Translations under genes and position numbers: made by a program
Notes under the pieces: generated by a model
Database searches by the model: none
What the model saw: only the letters and a program-made list of their open reading frames with translations
What the model was told of the DNA's origin: nothing
Assembly (NCBI GenBank): GCA_013180625.2
Contig: SNVD02002494.1
Coordinates: 1-64,000, forward strand
Reading direction: 5' to 3'
Length of the DNA stretch: 64,000 bases
Source: Boswellia sacra
Lineage: Eukaryota > Streptophyta > Magnoliopsida > Sapindales > Burseraceae
Shown here: in pieces, positions 9,973-21,039 of the stretch
Layout of the letters: each line of letters opens with the position of its first letter
How positions within the stretch are numbered: position 1 is the stretch's first letter

Positions 9973-12859
9973 GGCATAGCATATTTATTCAAACGGAAAA
10001 AGTAATTTGGAAAGTCTGAAAGTTAATTTGGTCCCTAAATTTTTATTACCATTATATTAATGGTTATATTTGATGAATAAATTTGGTTTTTTTATTTAAC
10101 CCTTTAATATTTACTCTCTCAGTATCTTTATATATTGGGTTATCTGTTAGGTAATTAGCGGATTCTTTTTTTTATTTTTTTTTTCCAGTGGTAGTTCAAG
10201 GTAACCAACATAAACATTTGTATTCTTAACTTTTTTATTTGCCATTGCAGAAATATTTGTGTGTTCACACGATTATTGTGCAAGATATTGCGTGCATCTG
10301 ATTCTTTAATTTTCCTCTTAAAAGAAGATGTACTCATTGATTGAAAATAATTAGTTGGAATAGGAACATTAGTAGAGAGAAACAGGGGCAGAGCGCACAA
10401 CAGAAAGTATCACAATATTTGAACTACTAATGAATAGTAAAGAAAGTAAAATTGGTCCACCCCAGAGGTTATAATGCCTCAGAATTGAAATTATTCAATT
10501 TGTCGCAAACTGTACAGTGTGCACAAAAATCAAATTTTTATTCCAACAAAACATGAGAAGGCGTTTTATTCTGAGACACCCAGAGTTTGGATATCTTTTA
10601 GCCTTTTAGAATCTGCAAAAAAAAAAAAAAAAAAAGGGAAATCAAGGCAGTTCATTAGTGGCGAAAAGTAAAACCAAGTTTCTATTTATCTCAAGTTCAT
10701 ATATACAAGGAGAAAATATTTGAGAACATATGAAAACATTTTTCATGATATGATGATTTCTACCTAACGTATGCATAATGCCATTTAAAATTATCCAAAA
10801 TAGATCTACAATATTCTATAACTCATTTGCTTAATTAACATTACTATACTATATTAAAAAAGAAAAAAGAACTGCAGTTTTTTTTATTTGTTTATTTATT
10901 TACAAATCTTTAGTAAGACTTTTAAAAAAGAAAAAAAAAAGTAAACTGTTAAAATTAGTAGAAGCACAGTTTTCTTCGATACCTTGAAACTTGAAATCGA
11001 AAGGATATAACCAATACGAAGATGTAAGTTAAAAAGAAAATAAAATATGAGATAATGTTATAGAGTCTAAGATTTATACATATCACGCATAGGTATAACC
11101 GAAACAGGTGGATTTTACACTTGACAATTGACTGAACAACCTTGGATACAACTGTTAGCGCAAGTTGCCTAACAGCATTTTCGTAAGTTTCACAAGCGAC
11201 TGATACGTCATCGCAGATTGGACTGCAAATAGCTGATGCATAAGGACGGCATGCTGAACGGCACTGATCACCATAGTTATTTAAACTGTCTTATTGCATA
11301 AGGACTGTGGGAAGTATGTATAACATGATGGTTGTCATTACAACTATCACCATACCATTTCTGGCCATATCTCCATGTGTGTAGTGTTTCTTTTCTCTCA
11401 AATTCTTTTATCATGCAAGGAGTTGGACGTTGGAAGTCAATAACATATCTACCTATAAATAGCAAAGAGGCCAGTGGATTGATGTCATAATTAATGCATT
11501 AAAAAGATCTTTTGACTTTTGGAATCAAATCTTTAGACGTGCAACACATATCTATAAATTTTATAGTTGTTACAAGATATTTGAAGATCTTTTTCTCTTT
11601 ATATTTCTGAGAATCTCAAATGGATGATCCGGAGCATAAGTATAATAAGGATATATAATAAGGATAAAAAGTAGTTTTCGTGTTAAATTACTTGCTTGAT
11701 TGTTCATCAGTTTTGTTTCTTTATTATCTTCCTACATTGCTTTGTGATCTTGAGTTGTGGAGGTCAACTTCAAGGATCTTAATCTCAACGTATATACACA
11801 CATGTATTTCTAACTTGTATTGAAAAACTATGATGAAATGGATATGCATTGCAATGGAAAAAAAAAAAAGGAAAAAGAATGAAAGAAAAAAAGAAGTAAT
11901 GCCTAACTTTCTTGAAAAATAAAAAATTCTCAGAAATTTAATTGATAAAATAAAAATTCCTAACAAAGTTTTCTTTGACATAATACGATGATATGGAAAG
12001 GTTTAACGGGCATTGTAATTTTTTTAAATTTAAAGAAATCTTTACAAAATTTATGCGCATTTTACAAAAATTTGGCAAAAATCGCTGTGAAACGAGTCCA
12101 AACGCATTTTTGGCAACATGCACTTATTCCAGTCCCTAATTTTTACCATTCAGCCACTTGAAACATTTCCCAAGTTCACTTCTATATATCTGTTTTATGT
12201 TGTTTAGCTGAAATTGCTATTACTGTTTGATATAAAATTTAAATTATTTCATCTTCAATTGTAACAGATATTTTAAAGTGAATATTTATTATCTGTAAGC
12301 GGAGGCAAGAATACCTCCAATATAGGACTTTGTCGAAATTAAAAAATCAAAAATCAAAATATAAGAAATGGAAAGGCAACCTTTATATTTAATATTTCGT
12401 AGAATCATCCATTAAGCCAGATCATCATTAAATAGTCATCTAATCTCTAGCTAATATGATAAATTTTAAATATCATTGAAAATAAAAAAAGTAATGTCTG
12501 ACTTCTAGAATTAAAATTTTATACATGCATTGCTTATCGATACTTAAAGATATTTGAAGTTTTTTTTTTAACATTTTTTTCTGTATATTTTTAAGAATTT
12601 GAAATGGAGCATCTAATAATATAGTGCAATAGACACCACCCCATTGTTCGAATATAGTACAATAGACACCCCTCATATTGTATTGGTTATTTAAATTTGA
12701 AAAGGGTAAGGACATTATAGACATCTCAGATAAAAAAATAACTAATTAAATTAAAAATAAATCAATAAATAATTAGCCCCGTTCAAATTTCTCTCAAGAG
12801 GAATATCACCATAGAAGATGAAGTTGGTTTTCGATTGAATACAGACGGATATTTTTTTA
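9973..12859. other. AT-rich DNA, no gene recognised
   Basis: Several homopolymer runs (poly-A near 10617, poly-T near 10166) and short chance frames are present. A minus-strand open stretch around 11290-11110 encodes a cysteine-patterned peptide (QCRSACRPYASAICSPICDD) without a start codon; see findings. Nothing else can be supported. Confidence 0.5.
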
Positions 12860-12864
12860 AATAA

Positions 12865-12960
12865 CCCTTTTTGTAGCCGACTTAGTAAATGTAAACCCCA
12901 TTTCAATTCTATATATATGTGACCCTTTTTTAAGTAAAAAGACATAAATATCGTTTCTGA
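12865..12960 (+). repeat. Left terminal inverted repeat of the MULE-like element
   Basis: The segment contains AAATAACCC, GTAAACCCC and TGTGACCCTTTTTTAAG followed by TAAAAAGAC. It matches the reverse complement of 18735-18885 block by block, with indels. Confidence 0.4.
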
Positions 12961-12976
12961 TACTGGCTGACTACTC

Positions 12977-14773
12977 ATGAATAAATTGAGGAATTCTGGC
13001 TCAACTAATATTGATTTCCCAGAGCTTCCGGTTGAGCACAAGTCACATGCACTCTTGCTACAGTTTCTTCAGATTCAAGCTAGGAAGTTCAAGACTATGG
13101 TAGAAGTAGTAGATGCTGGTTGCTGAGGTGGGATTAGGAAACATTGGAACACATCCATTCCTGATAAGGTCAAGGACTTGATTCGGTCCGTCAATAACTA
13201 TGAAGATTATGGGGAAACTTCTAATGATGAAGTCGAGGTATGTAATTTTTGTTTGTCTTGTTTTCGACTTCGAAATTGATCTGGGTCTTTGTTGTATTGT
13301 CACGATCTGTTGAAATGGAGCTGCTATTTGATTTCTTTGTCATTGCGGCATTTTATCGAATGGGTTGTGAGCTGTTCGTCGGCTGATGCTGAGAATGATG
13401 ACATTTTTTTGAATGAACAGGTGGCTTACATCAAGAGGTTGAACAGATTGGCTACAGATATTCAAATGTTGTCTTTAAAAACATTGCAAATATCGTTACC
13501 AAGAAGACATCCACCATCTCCTTGTTTGTCTAATGCTTATTCATCTTCAAGATACAGCTATAGCACTCTTATCTCTGTTGTTTAGTTATTTTTGGTACTT
13601 TTTGTGTGTAAAATTTTGTTTAGTATTATAGTGGAAGACTTGTATGTTTATTGTGGTTTGTCCTAGTGATGTTATTAGGACGAAATGTTGGACCCAACTT
13701 TGATATTTATTAAATTTCTGTTTTGCATCAAGACTTATGTAAGTCTTTTTTTTGTATTCTTTGACTATAGTTTCACACGTAAAATTCATATATTTGTTTA
13801 GTGCACTGTATCTCTCTTGTCGTGTCTCACTAGATCTTTTAGTCCTTTCCTGAAAGTGAATCATCATTCTAGCTATTATTGTTACAACAAAGAAATCTCG
13901 GACCCAATGTGTGATTTCTTATTTTTCACTTGTAAATCTTTCTTTTTATTGTATATAAGTTCTTTTCATCTTCTTACAAAGATTAAAAAAGAAAAAATTG
14001 AGTTTCGCCCAATGCTTAATTTCTGACCTAGTTGATCTTTATTTGATAATGTTATTCAACAATCCAAGAATTAGTTCACGTGCTAAGCATGTTGATTAAA
14101 AAAAAAAAAAAGCTAGCATTCTTAAAAATTTTATACCGAATTTTCTTTCGTATCAAGCTTTTTTTTCGGAGCCTACCTCAACATGTAAACATATTTTTCT
14201 CAAAGTTTTTTGGTTTTGCATCCATTTATGCTTTCCGATGGCTTGTTTTGGGACATTCTCCTTATCTTTTACCTTTTCCATTTATGCTTCCTGATACACT
14301 TTTCCATTCAGTATGTTTTTGCATTATTTTCTCATTTTTGGTGCTCAATTTTACCTGATTATTTTACTTTATGTAATTTTTTTTTAATTAGTGTCTATTT
14401 CTCCTTATCAGTGTGCAAATTGTGACTACTACAGCAGAATTCTCGTATTTGTTTAAAAGTAGAGTAGATTTTGTTTCACTTTTTATGCACACATATTTTG
14501 ATAGTGCTTTGCCTATGTGTCTAGTTGATTATTGTAATTTTTTCAATAACTATATACATTTTTTCCTTTATGTATGAATTAAATTCTACAAAATGGATGG
14601 GGTAACTCTATATATCGTTCATTGCTGCTGATTCTAGGAAAGAAATAATGAAGACTATGTGAGGAATATGGCATGTAGATGGGCAGATCCAATCTATAAG
14701 ACTGCGAGATTGCTCCAAGACATGAAAAATAAACAATATGATGAAAAACTATATAAACTTATATTGACAATGG
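12977..14773 (+). pseudogene. Unidentified host-gene fragment with exon-intron structure
   Basis: I do not recognise the gene. An ATG at 12977 opens MNKLRNSGSTNIDFPELP and runs to a stop after VVDAGC (about 13124). One frame over, the text continues as RKHWNTSIPDKVKDLIR and ends NDEVE at a GTATGT donor near 13239. A second piece (about 13421-13585) reads VAYIKRLNRLATDIQMLSL and ends at a stop. A third exon-like piece, 14638-14773, is bounded by TTCTAG before ERNNEDYVRNMACRWADP and by a GTAGGA donor after LYKLILTM. The non-repetitive, protein-like wording and clean splice sites suggest captured host-gene exons, now broken by a stop and a frameshift. Its position between MULE-like TIRs fits transduplication. 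Confidence 0.4.
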
Positions 14774-15439
14774 TAGGAACTTAATTCTTTCATTCTTATA
14801 CTTAAATAATTCTATCTCTCTTCTTCCCTTTTTCTTATATTACCATAAGTTATCTGTGCTCTGTTCCAGCCCCATTCCCCAGATAATCATGCTTTAGCCA
14901 GAGAATGCTAAGAAGTGAAAATTGATAGAATATACATTGAATCTTGCACTGATGGAAAAACAGAAAGTTTTTGGTTGTAGAGAAAGTCTTTCTAGCTTCT
15001 GTTAGAGCATATTCATTTCTTATTTCTATATTGTACAACTTATTGATATGTATGAAAACAACTTTTTGACCAATCTCACTTTGAAGAAAATGTAACACAA
15101 TTGAAATGTGAATCTTATTGTTACTCAAATTTGATCGTTGACAACTTGACAACCTTTTCATTTTATTTTGAATGATGAGAAATTTGACTTGCTTTCTATT
15201 ATGATTGTAACCCGTTTTTCATACATGGGCATGTTACTCTTGTATGTTTGCTTGTAAATTAATGTTTGGAAGTAGAGAAAGTGGTATTGCTCAAGAAAAT
15301 TAAAGGAGCAAGAGAAAGGATTGAAGAGATTTTCAAAATCAACAACTTCAAAAATGTGAATTTGCATCAAAAATAAAAATTGTGACCATTGTATTGCTTA
15401 CTAAAAATTGTTTATGTTTATCAGAACTATGTTTGACAA

Positions 15440-18400
15440 ATGTGACGATATGTTAAGAACTACATAAAAACGCACAACTATGAGTAACATCGGAAACAAC
15501 ACTATTGCATTGCACAACTACGATGTGTTAGTGCTACCCATCATGCAAAGAAAAATAACTTGTGGAATTTCGCACCCCAAGTTGTGCAATAATTATGAAT
15601 AGTATAAAAGTTCTCATTCTTGTTTTGGATGACTATATCACGTCAGTTCATGACTCGTTTGTGCAAAAAAATTAATTTTGGAATTTGGCACGACCTAGTC
15701 GTGAAAAAAAAATAAAAGCTGAAATTTTGCACGATCAAATTGTGTAGTAAATGACAACTTAATAAAAGTATCAAGTAATTTTACATGACCCAGTCGTGAA
15801 AAAAAATGAAAGCTAAAATTTTGCACGATCAGATTATGTAGTAAATGACAACTTAATAAAAGTATCAACTAATTTTACACGACCTAGTCGTGCAAAAAGT
15901 GAAATCTAGATTTTGGTACGATCAGGTTGTGCAAGTAGCACGACTCAGTGTGCAGTAGATGAGGCCTTAATAAAAATATTACAAAATTTTGCACAACCTA
16001 GTCATGCTACTAGATCGTGTCGACAATTCCAGGTTGAACAGTTACCATGCAAACATGTTATTGCAATGTGTAGAGTTTGTAACTAATCAATTTATACTTT
16101 TTGTCATCACTTTTATAAGTTTGAAGTCCTACTAGCTGCTTATACAAAGTCTATCTATCCTGTTAGTCTGTCAAAGGAGTGAGACATCTCAGATGAAGTT
16201 AAGACACATATAATATTACCCCCTACAAAGTCTCATGAATGGGCTCACCAAAAGAAGAATCGAATTTCGATTTAAGTGTTATCTGCATGACCCAGTCGTG
16301 CAAAAAAGTAAATTTTGGAATTTTGCATGACTAGGTCGTGCAACTGACACAACCCAGTCATGCAGTAAATGAGTAACTGATAGAAATATCCTAATTTTTT
16401 TGCGATGTGTAATCTGGAATTTTGTACAACCCAGTCATGCAGTAGATGAGAACCTTATAGAAATATCACTTTTTTCACACAAACTAGTTGTGCTACCAAT
16501 ACGACCTAGTCATGTTAGAAAGTGAAATCTGGAATTTTAGTCGTGCAACTTGCATGACCAAGCCGTGTAGTATTTGTCAACATAAAAATATCGCTATTTT
16601 TTCAATTTCCTAGTTGTATTTGTGATATCATGCACATTTACATAAATTTTCTTACATTATAACATTTTTATTACCCTTATGAAACCATTGTTACAATTTT
16701 AACCAATAAAAATATTCTTATACATTGACAACCCTTGAGGTGAACAACTATGCATTCTAAATGATCTTGAGGCAGGCTTAGCAATACAGCTCCATACCTA
16801 GACATTTTCATCCTGATGTCTTCTAACAAATATTAGACAAAATGAATAGACTGCATAGGGAGATGGAAGCTTAGCCTATTTTAATTGATTTGTGACACAT
16901 GAACTACAATGTCAAAAGGATTTCACATTGTGTTGGCCAAAGGTCTAGTTGTTGCTTTATGGCAATTGTTTGTCTTTCATGTGTTTCAGTTGGATGGCCA
17001 TCTAAAGACCGTCTTCAAATTATGTGACTCGAGCAAACATATAAAATGTCAATCAATTTCTAGTTTACTATGAAGGATTAAAAGTTGAAATTGTGCTATT
17101 TGATGGTGTTGTGATTGTATTCTCTCGTTAACTAGACAAGAAAATTTGTTTAATGTGATATAGTCATGAGTCATTAGTTATTCACATTCTATTCTAGACA
17201 GTATTTTGTGACAAACTATGTATGACTATTGAAACCAGGACAAAATGTATTTTTTTAGATGTTGATGGTGCAAACTTTGTTTCTTCCTAAACTTTGCACC
17301 ACAATGTCGTGCAACAAGCACGACTTTGTCATGCAAAATTCCTAAGGGCTAAAATTTACACAACACAGTCATGCTCACTATTTTGTGCACAACTAGCTAG
17401 CACGACTTATTCGTTCAAAAAAAGTGAATTTTGAAATTTTGCTCGATCGAGTAGTGCAATTTGCACGACTTTGTCATGCAAAATTCATAACAGCTAAAAT
17501 TTACAAAATATAGTCATGCTCACTATTTTGTGCACAACTAGCTAGCACGACTTATTCGTGCAAAAGAGTGAATTTTGAAATTTTCCTTAATCGAGTCGTG
17601 CAATTTGCACGACCAAGTCATGCAATAATTGTGAACATAAAATGCTCTCTATTTTTGGCACGACTCGGTTGTGTTACTCGCACAACCCATTGATGCAGAA
17701 AGGTGTAATCTGAAATTTTGCACGACTAGGTTGTTGCACGACCTAGTCGTAGAGTAAATGAGAAGTTTAATAAAATATCACAGAGATCTGTAATCTGGAA
17801 TTGTGCATGACTTGCACAACCCAGTCGTGTAGTAAATGATAACTTTAAATAAAATATCACGAAATTTTGCACAACCCAATTATGTTACATGCACGACCCA
17901 GTTGTGGGAAAAAACTGAAATCTGAAAATCTACACGACTGGATCATGTAGTAAAAGAGAACATAGAAATACCACAGAATTTTACACAACCAAGTGATGCT
18001 ACCAGCACAACCAAGTCGTGCAAAAAAATAAAATCTACAATTTTGCATGACCAAATCGGGTAAGCAACAGGACTGCGTCATGCAGTAAATGAGAATTGTA
18101 TATAAATATAATGGAATCTTACACGACTGGAAAAAATGCAATCTGGAATTTTATTAAAATTAACTTAACATGGTGCACAAATTTCAGTTTGAGTTGTAAT
18201 TCAAAGCTTTAGAGTGGGCTTCAAGAGTAGGTAAATACTTCAATTTTTATCCCTCATCATATTGTTTGACATTCAGGAAGCCAACACCAACAAACAATTA
18301 AAGCATCGATTTTGGAACATAAATCCATCTGTACCACCTATATCTTACAAAGACTTGGCTATCTACGAAGGACGTGAGCAAGCAACCAACCGAGGCACGA

Positions 18401-18720
18401 GGTGAGATGTGAGCACAGCGGTGGGAGTGACCATTAAAGGCAAGCTAATGAAAACAGATTCGTGTATCATGATGTTTTGACAAAGGAGTTGAGTGACTGC
18501 AAATGGCACGACCAGGTCGTGTAGTAAATGAGAGCTTAATATTCTTATAAGATTTTGCACGACTTAGTCGTGCTATATGCATGACCCAGTCGTGCAAGAA
18601 AATGAGATCTAGGATTTTGCACGTATAGGTCGTGCAATTGGCACGACTCAGTTGTGCCGTAAATGAGAATCTGATAAAAATATCATAATTTTTTCCACGA
18701 CCCAGTCATGCAAGGATGTG
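15440..18720. repeat. Degenerate array of a palindromic CACGAC..GTCGTG motif
   Basis: Dozens of diverged copies of a short inverted motif, close to GCACGACCCAGTCGTGCAAAA, recur on both strands at irregular intervals. They are often followed by 'gaaatctggaattttg' and 'agtaaatgagaac..aataaaatatca'. Each copy can form a hairpin. The array is interrupted at 16015-16275 by transposase sequence, and at 16620-17270 and 18160-18490 by ordinary sequence. Segments at 17310-17420 and 17465-17590 are near-duplicates. It resembles the subterminal repeats of DNA transposons rather than a satellite with a fixed unit. Confidence 0.75.
16015..16275 (+). pseudogene. MULE transposase C-terminal remnant (SWIM finger)
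   Basis: The frame reads RQFQVEQLPCKHVIAMC, the CxH half of the SWIM zinc finger that ends plant MuDR-type transposases. After a stop and a frame change it reads LLAAYTKSIYPVSLSKE, then EVKTHIILPPTKSH and finally KKNRISI before TAA at 16273. The order (SWIM finger, SIYPV, LPP, KKNRI) is the family's usual C-terminal layout. The catalytic domain is not found nearby. Several stops show it is dead. Confidence 0.7.
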
Positions 18721-18734
18721 AAAAGCAGAGGGCT

Positions 18735-18885
18735 GATTTTGTTATATTGTTAATTTTCCAGGTATTATGGGTATTTCGGTCTTTTTACTTTAAAAAGGGG
18801 GTAAAAAATGATCAAATTTAGAAAAGGGGTCACAAAATAAGGTGGAGCTGACAGGGGGTCATTTGCTGAAAATTTGGTGGATACA
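18735..18885 (-). repeat. Right terminal inverted repeat of the MULE-like element
   Basis: The reverse complement carries AAATGACCCCC, TTTTGTGACCCC and CCCTTTTTAAAG followed by TAAAAAGACC, paralleling 12865-12960. Confidence 0.4.
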
Positions 18886-18963
18886 GACAATGAAACTACG
18901 CTAATTGAAATGCCACTGAATTGTAAAGGCAGTGGGGCTGTCAGAGGTGAATAAGAGAAATAA

Positions 18964-19872
18964 ATAAATGGGAAAATTGTCAGATCTAGCCCCCATTTGG
19001 GGGACCATTTAGAAATAAACCATTTTAATAATAGCCTTATCTTTTAAATTTTTTATACTCATAGACTCCAAGGTGCGAAATTTTCATATTGCCCTTACCT
19101 CTCCTCACGATCTCTCTTTAACCTTCTGTCTCTCTGCATCTATACCCACTCTCTCTATTACAAACTGGAACAAACCAAAAAAAAAAATCCGAAAAATATA
19201 ACCTTTGTGGCCCGCTTCTTCCAACCATAACAAACCAAAACCAAAAACCAAAAAGCAACACTGGAACCAAGACAGAATTGATTTCATCTCTCTCCAAAAG
19301 GCCTTTTAATTTTAATTGATTTTGGTTGTGCTTGCATCTTCCACCCACAATAAACCAAAACCAAAAACCAAAAACGAAAACTGGAACCAACTTGACAGAA
19401 TTATTTCATCTCTCCCTCTAAGAACTTCCTTCCCCATCTGCGCTTCTTTAATGCCATCTAATTTTAATTGCAATTTTTATTGATTTTGGTTGTGCTTGCA
19501 TCTTCCTCACACAACAAAACCAAAACTAAAAACCATAAACCAAAACTGAAATCAAAACTGATTTTGGTTGTGCTTGCATTCGTTGTGTTTGACAATTCAA
19601 GGACTCTTGTTGAACTATCAAATGTCTGTTGAATTGTCAAATTTGGGTATGTTATCATCAAATAACATCGTCGAATTATGTCAAACCATCATCGATTCTA
19701 AGTATACAATTGTTGAACAACATCTCGAATTATAATTTAGGATCGTCCAGTTGTCGAATGGATAGTGTGGTTATTATTTTACGAAAGACTATTTGGAGGC
19801 TGTTTTATGAAAACTTTTTTTTTTTTTTTAAGGCTATTGAAAAGGCCCCTCAAATCTAAATTGTCCCTAAAT
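18964..19872. mobile_element. Short MULE-like non-autonomous element
   Basis: The left end (18964-19085) reads AAATTGTCAGATCTAGCCCC, then TTTTAATAATAGCCTTATC and ATAGACTCCAAGG. The reverse complement of the right end (19745-19872) reads GACAATTTAGATTTGAGG, then TTTTCAATAGCCTTAAAA and ACAGCCTCCAAATAG. The shared order of blocks suggests long, diverged inverted ends around a 900-bp non-coding core. A TSD could not be fixed. Confidence 0.35.
19170..19590. repeat. Imperfect tandem repeats rich in CAAAACC
   Basis: Three diverged units share 'attttaattgattttggttgtgcttgcatcttcc' followed by 'acaaaccaaaaccaaaaaccaaaa' and 'actggaaccaa..gacagaatt..atttcatctctc'. The last unit is shorter. Open frames across it are artefacts of this composition. 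Confidence 0.7.
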
Positions 19873-20683
19873 TAATTAAGAACTGAGACGAGCAATTGTG
19901 ACGGAGAGAGAGACGAGTAATTCTAGTTGTGTGAGGTACAAAGCAAAATAATATACCTGTCTTTATGGAGTAACAATTGCCTAATGTTGCTTAAGTTAAC
20001 AAATCAAAATTTGCCAAAACTCAAGCCAAACAAAATCTGCCAATCCGTTAACCAATCAATGTGAACTAACCTATTAGCCAATCAAAATCAACAGTGGCAA
20101 GCCCATGATTTTACCCAGGGGGGCATCTTTAATTATTTTTTAATATTTAAATTGTATTCTCTCAATTATACAAGAAAATTAAAAAAATTAAAAATAATAC
20201 ACTTAAGCAAAATACAAAATATAAAATGCTATTATTCAATAATTTGTTGAATATATATACTTTTATAACTGTTCTCGACTAGTTTTTACATTTTAAAAAT
20301 ATTGTGTCATTGCCTCATTGTCAATGTTGTCAAAAATATGTTCTTAATGTATGTAAGCAGTCTATCATTCACTAAAAACTAGAAATAATATGTACCTTCA
20401 CTAAAAATTAGAAAAAGAGTTAATTATTATCCTTTATTAGAAATAACTTGAATTTGTATTCTTTTAGTAACAACATATTAACAATTTGCAAATTATAAAT
20501 GAAAATGTAATAAGAAAGATATAATTTATGTCAAACTAAATAAATAAGAATAAAAAAATTTTAAAATTGATTTTAAAATAAAATTATAAAAAATAACTTC
20601 AAAATAAGAGAAACTTATATGATTGCAAATTATGTTATTTGGATGCAAAAAAGACATATGTAGTAGGGCCAAATGAGATAGAT
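19873..20683. other. AT-rich DNA, no gene recognised
   Basis: Short direct phrases such as 'ccaatcaatgtgaactaacc' and 'gccaatcaaaatc' occur near 20050. Otherwise there is no coding sequence or clear transposon end. Confidence 0.5.
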
Positions 20684-21027
20684 AGGATATGGTTAGACAA
20701 AAAGAGAAACAAAATTTAAAGTTAGGCTTCAAAAGAGGGTACAAAAATAATCTATTTAAGCTAGGGAAGTAAGAGAAATTTTTTAAGTTTTAGGAGGGGC
20801 TCGGGCCTAAGTTTGTACCCAGGTTCGCTTATGAAAATCAAATTTGTGTCTAACCAGGATATGGTTAGACAAAAAGAGAAACAAAATTTAAAGTTAGGCT
20901 TCAAAAGAGGGTACAAAAATAATCTATTTAAGCTAGGGAAGTAAGAGAAATTTTTTAAGTTTTAGGAGGGGCTCGGGCCTAAGTTTGTACCCAGGCTCGC
21001 TTATGAAAATCAAATTTGTGTCTAACC
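20684..21027. repeat. 172-bp tandem duplication, nearly perfect
   Basis: Copy 1 (20684-20855) starts AGGATATGGTTAGACAAAAA and copy 2 (20856-21027) repeats it. The only difference I can see is 'caggttcgctt' against 'caggctcgctt'. Such identity in otherwise decayed DNA points to a very recent duplication or an assembly effect. Confidence 0.92.
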
Positions 21028-21039
21028 ACATCTCACTTG

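Larger units (their letters stand above)
12860..18890. mobile_element. Probable MULE (Mutator-like) element with captured gene fragment
   Basis: Two diverged inverted segments face each other: 12865-12960 and the reverse complement of 18735-18885. Both show an ACCC...CCCC block, about 20 variable bases, then a TGACCC or TTACCC run leading to AAGTAAAAAGAC. Between them lie a spliced gene fragment, a SWIM-type MULE transposase tail (16015-16275) and a long array of a palindromic motif. Long degenerate TIRs plus a MULE transposase remnant support the MULE call. A 9-bp target duplication could not be found, so the outer limits are approximate. Confidence 0.45.

Noticed and set aside
15440..18720. 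CRISPR-like array of short palindromic repeats.
   Set aside because: Repeats are degenerate, on both strands and unevenly spaced, with no unique spacers of constant length, and the DNA is plant nuclear.
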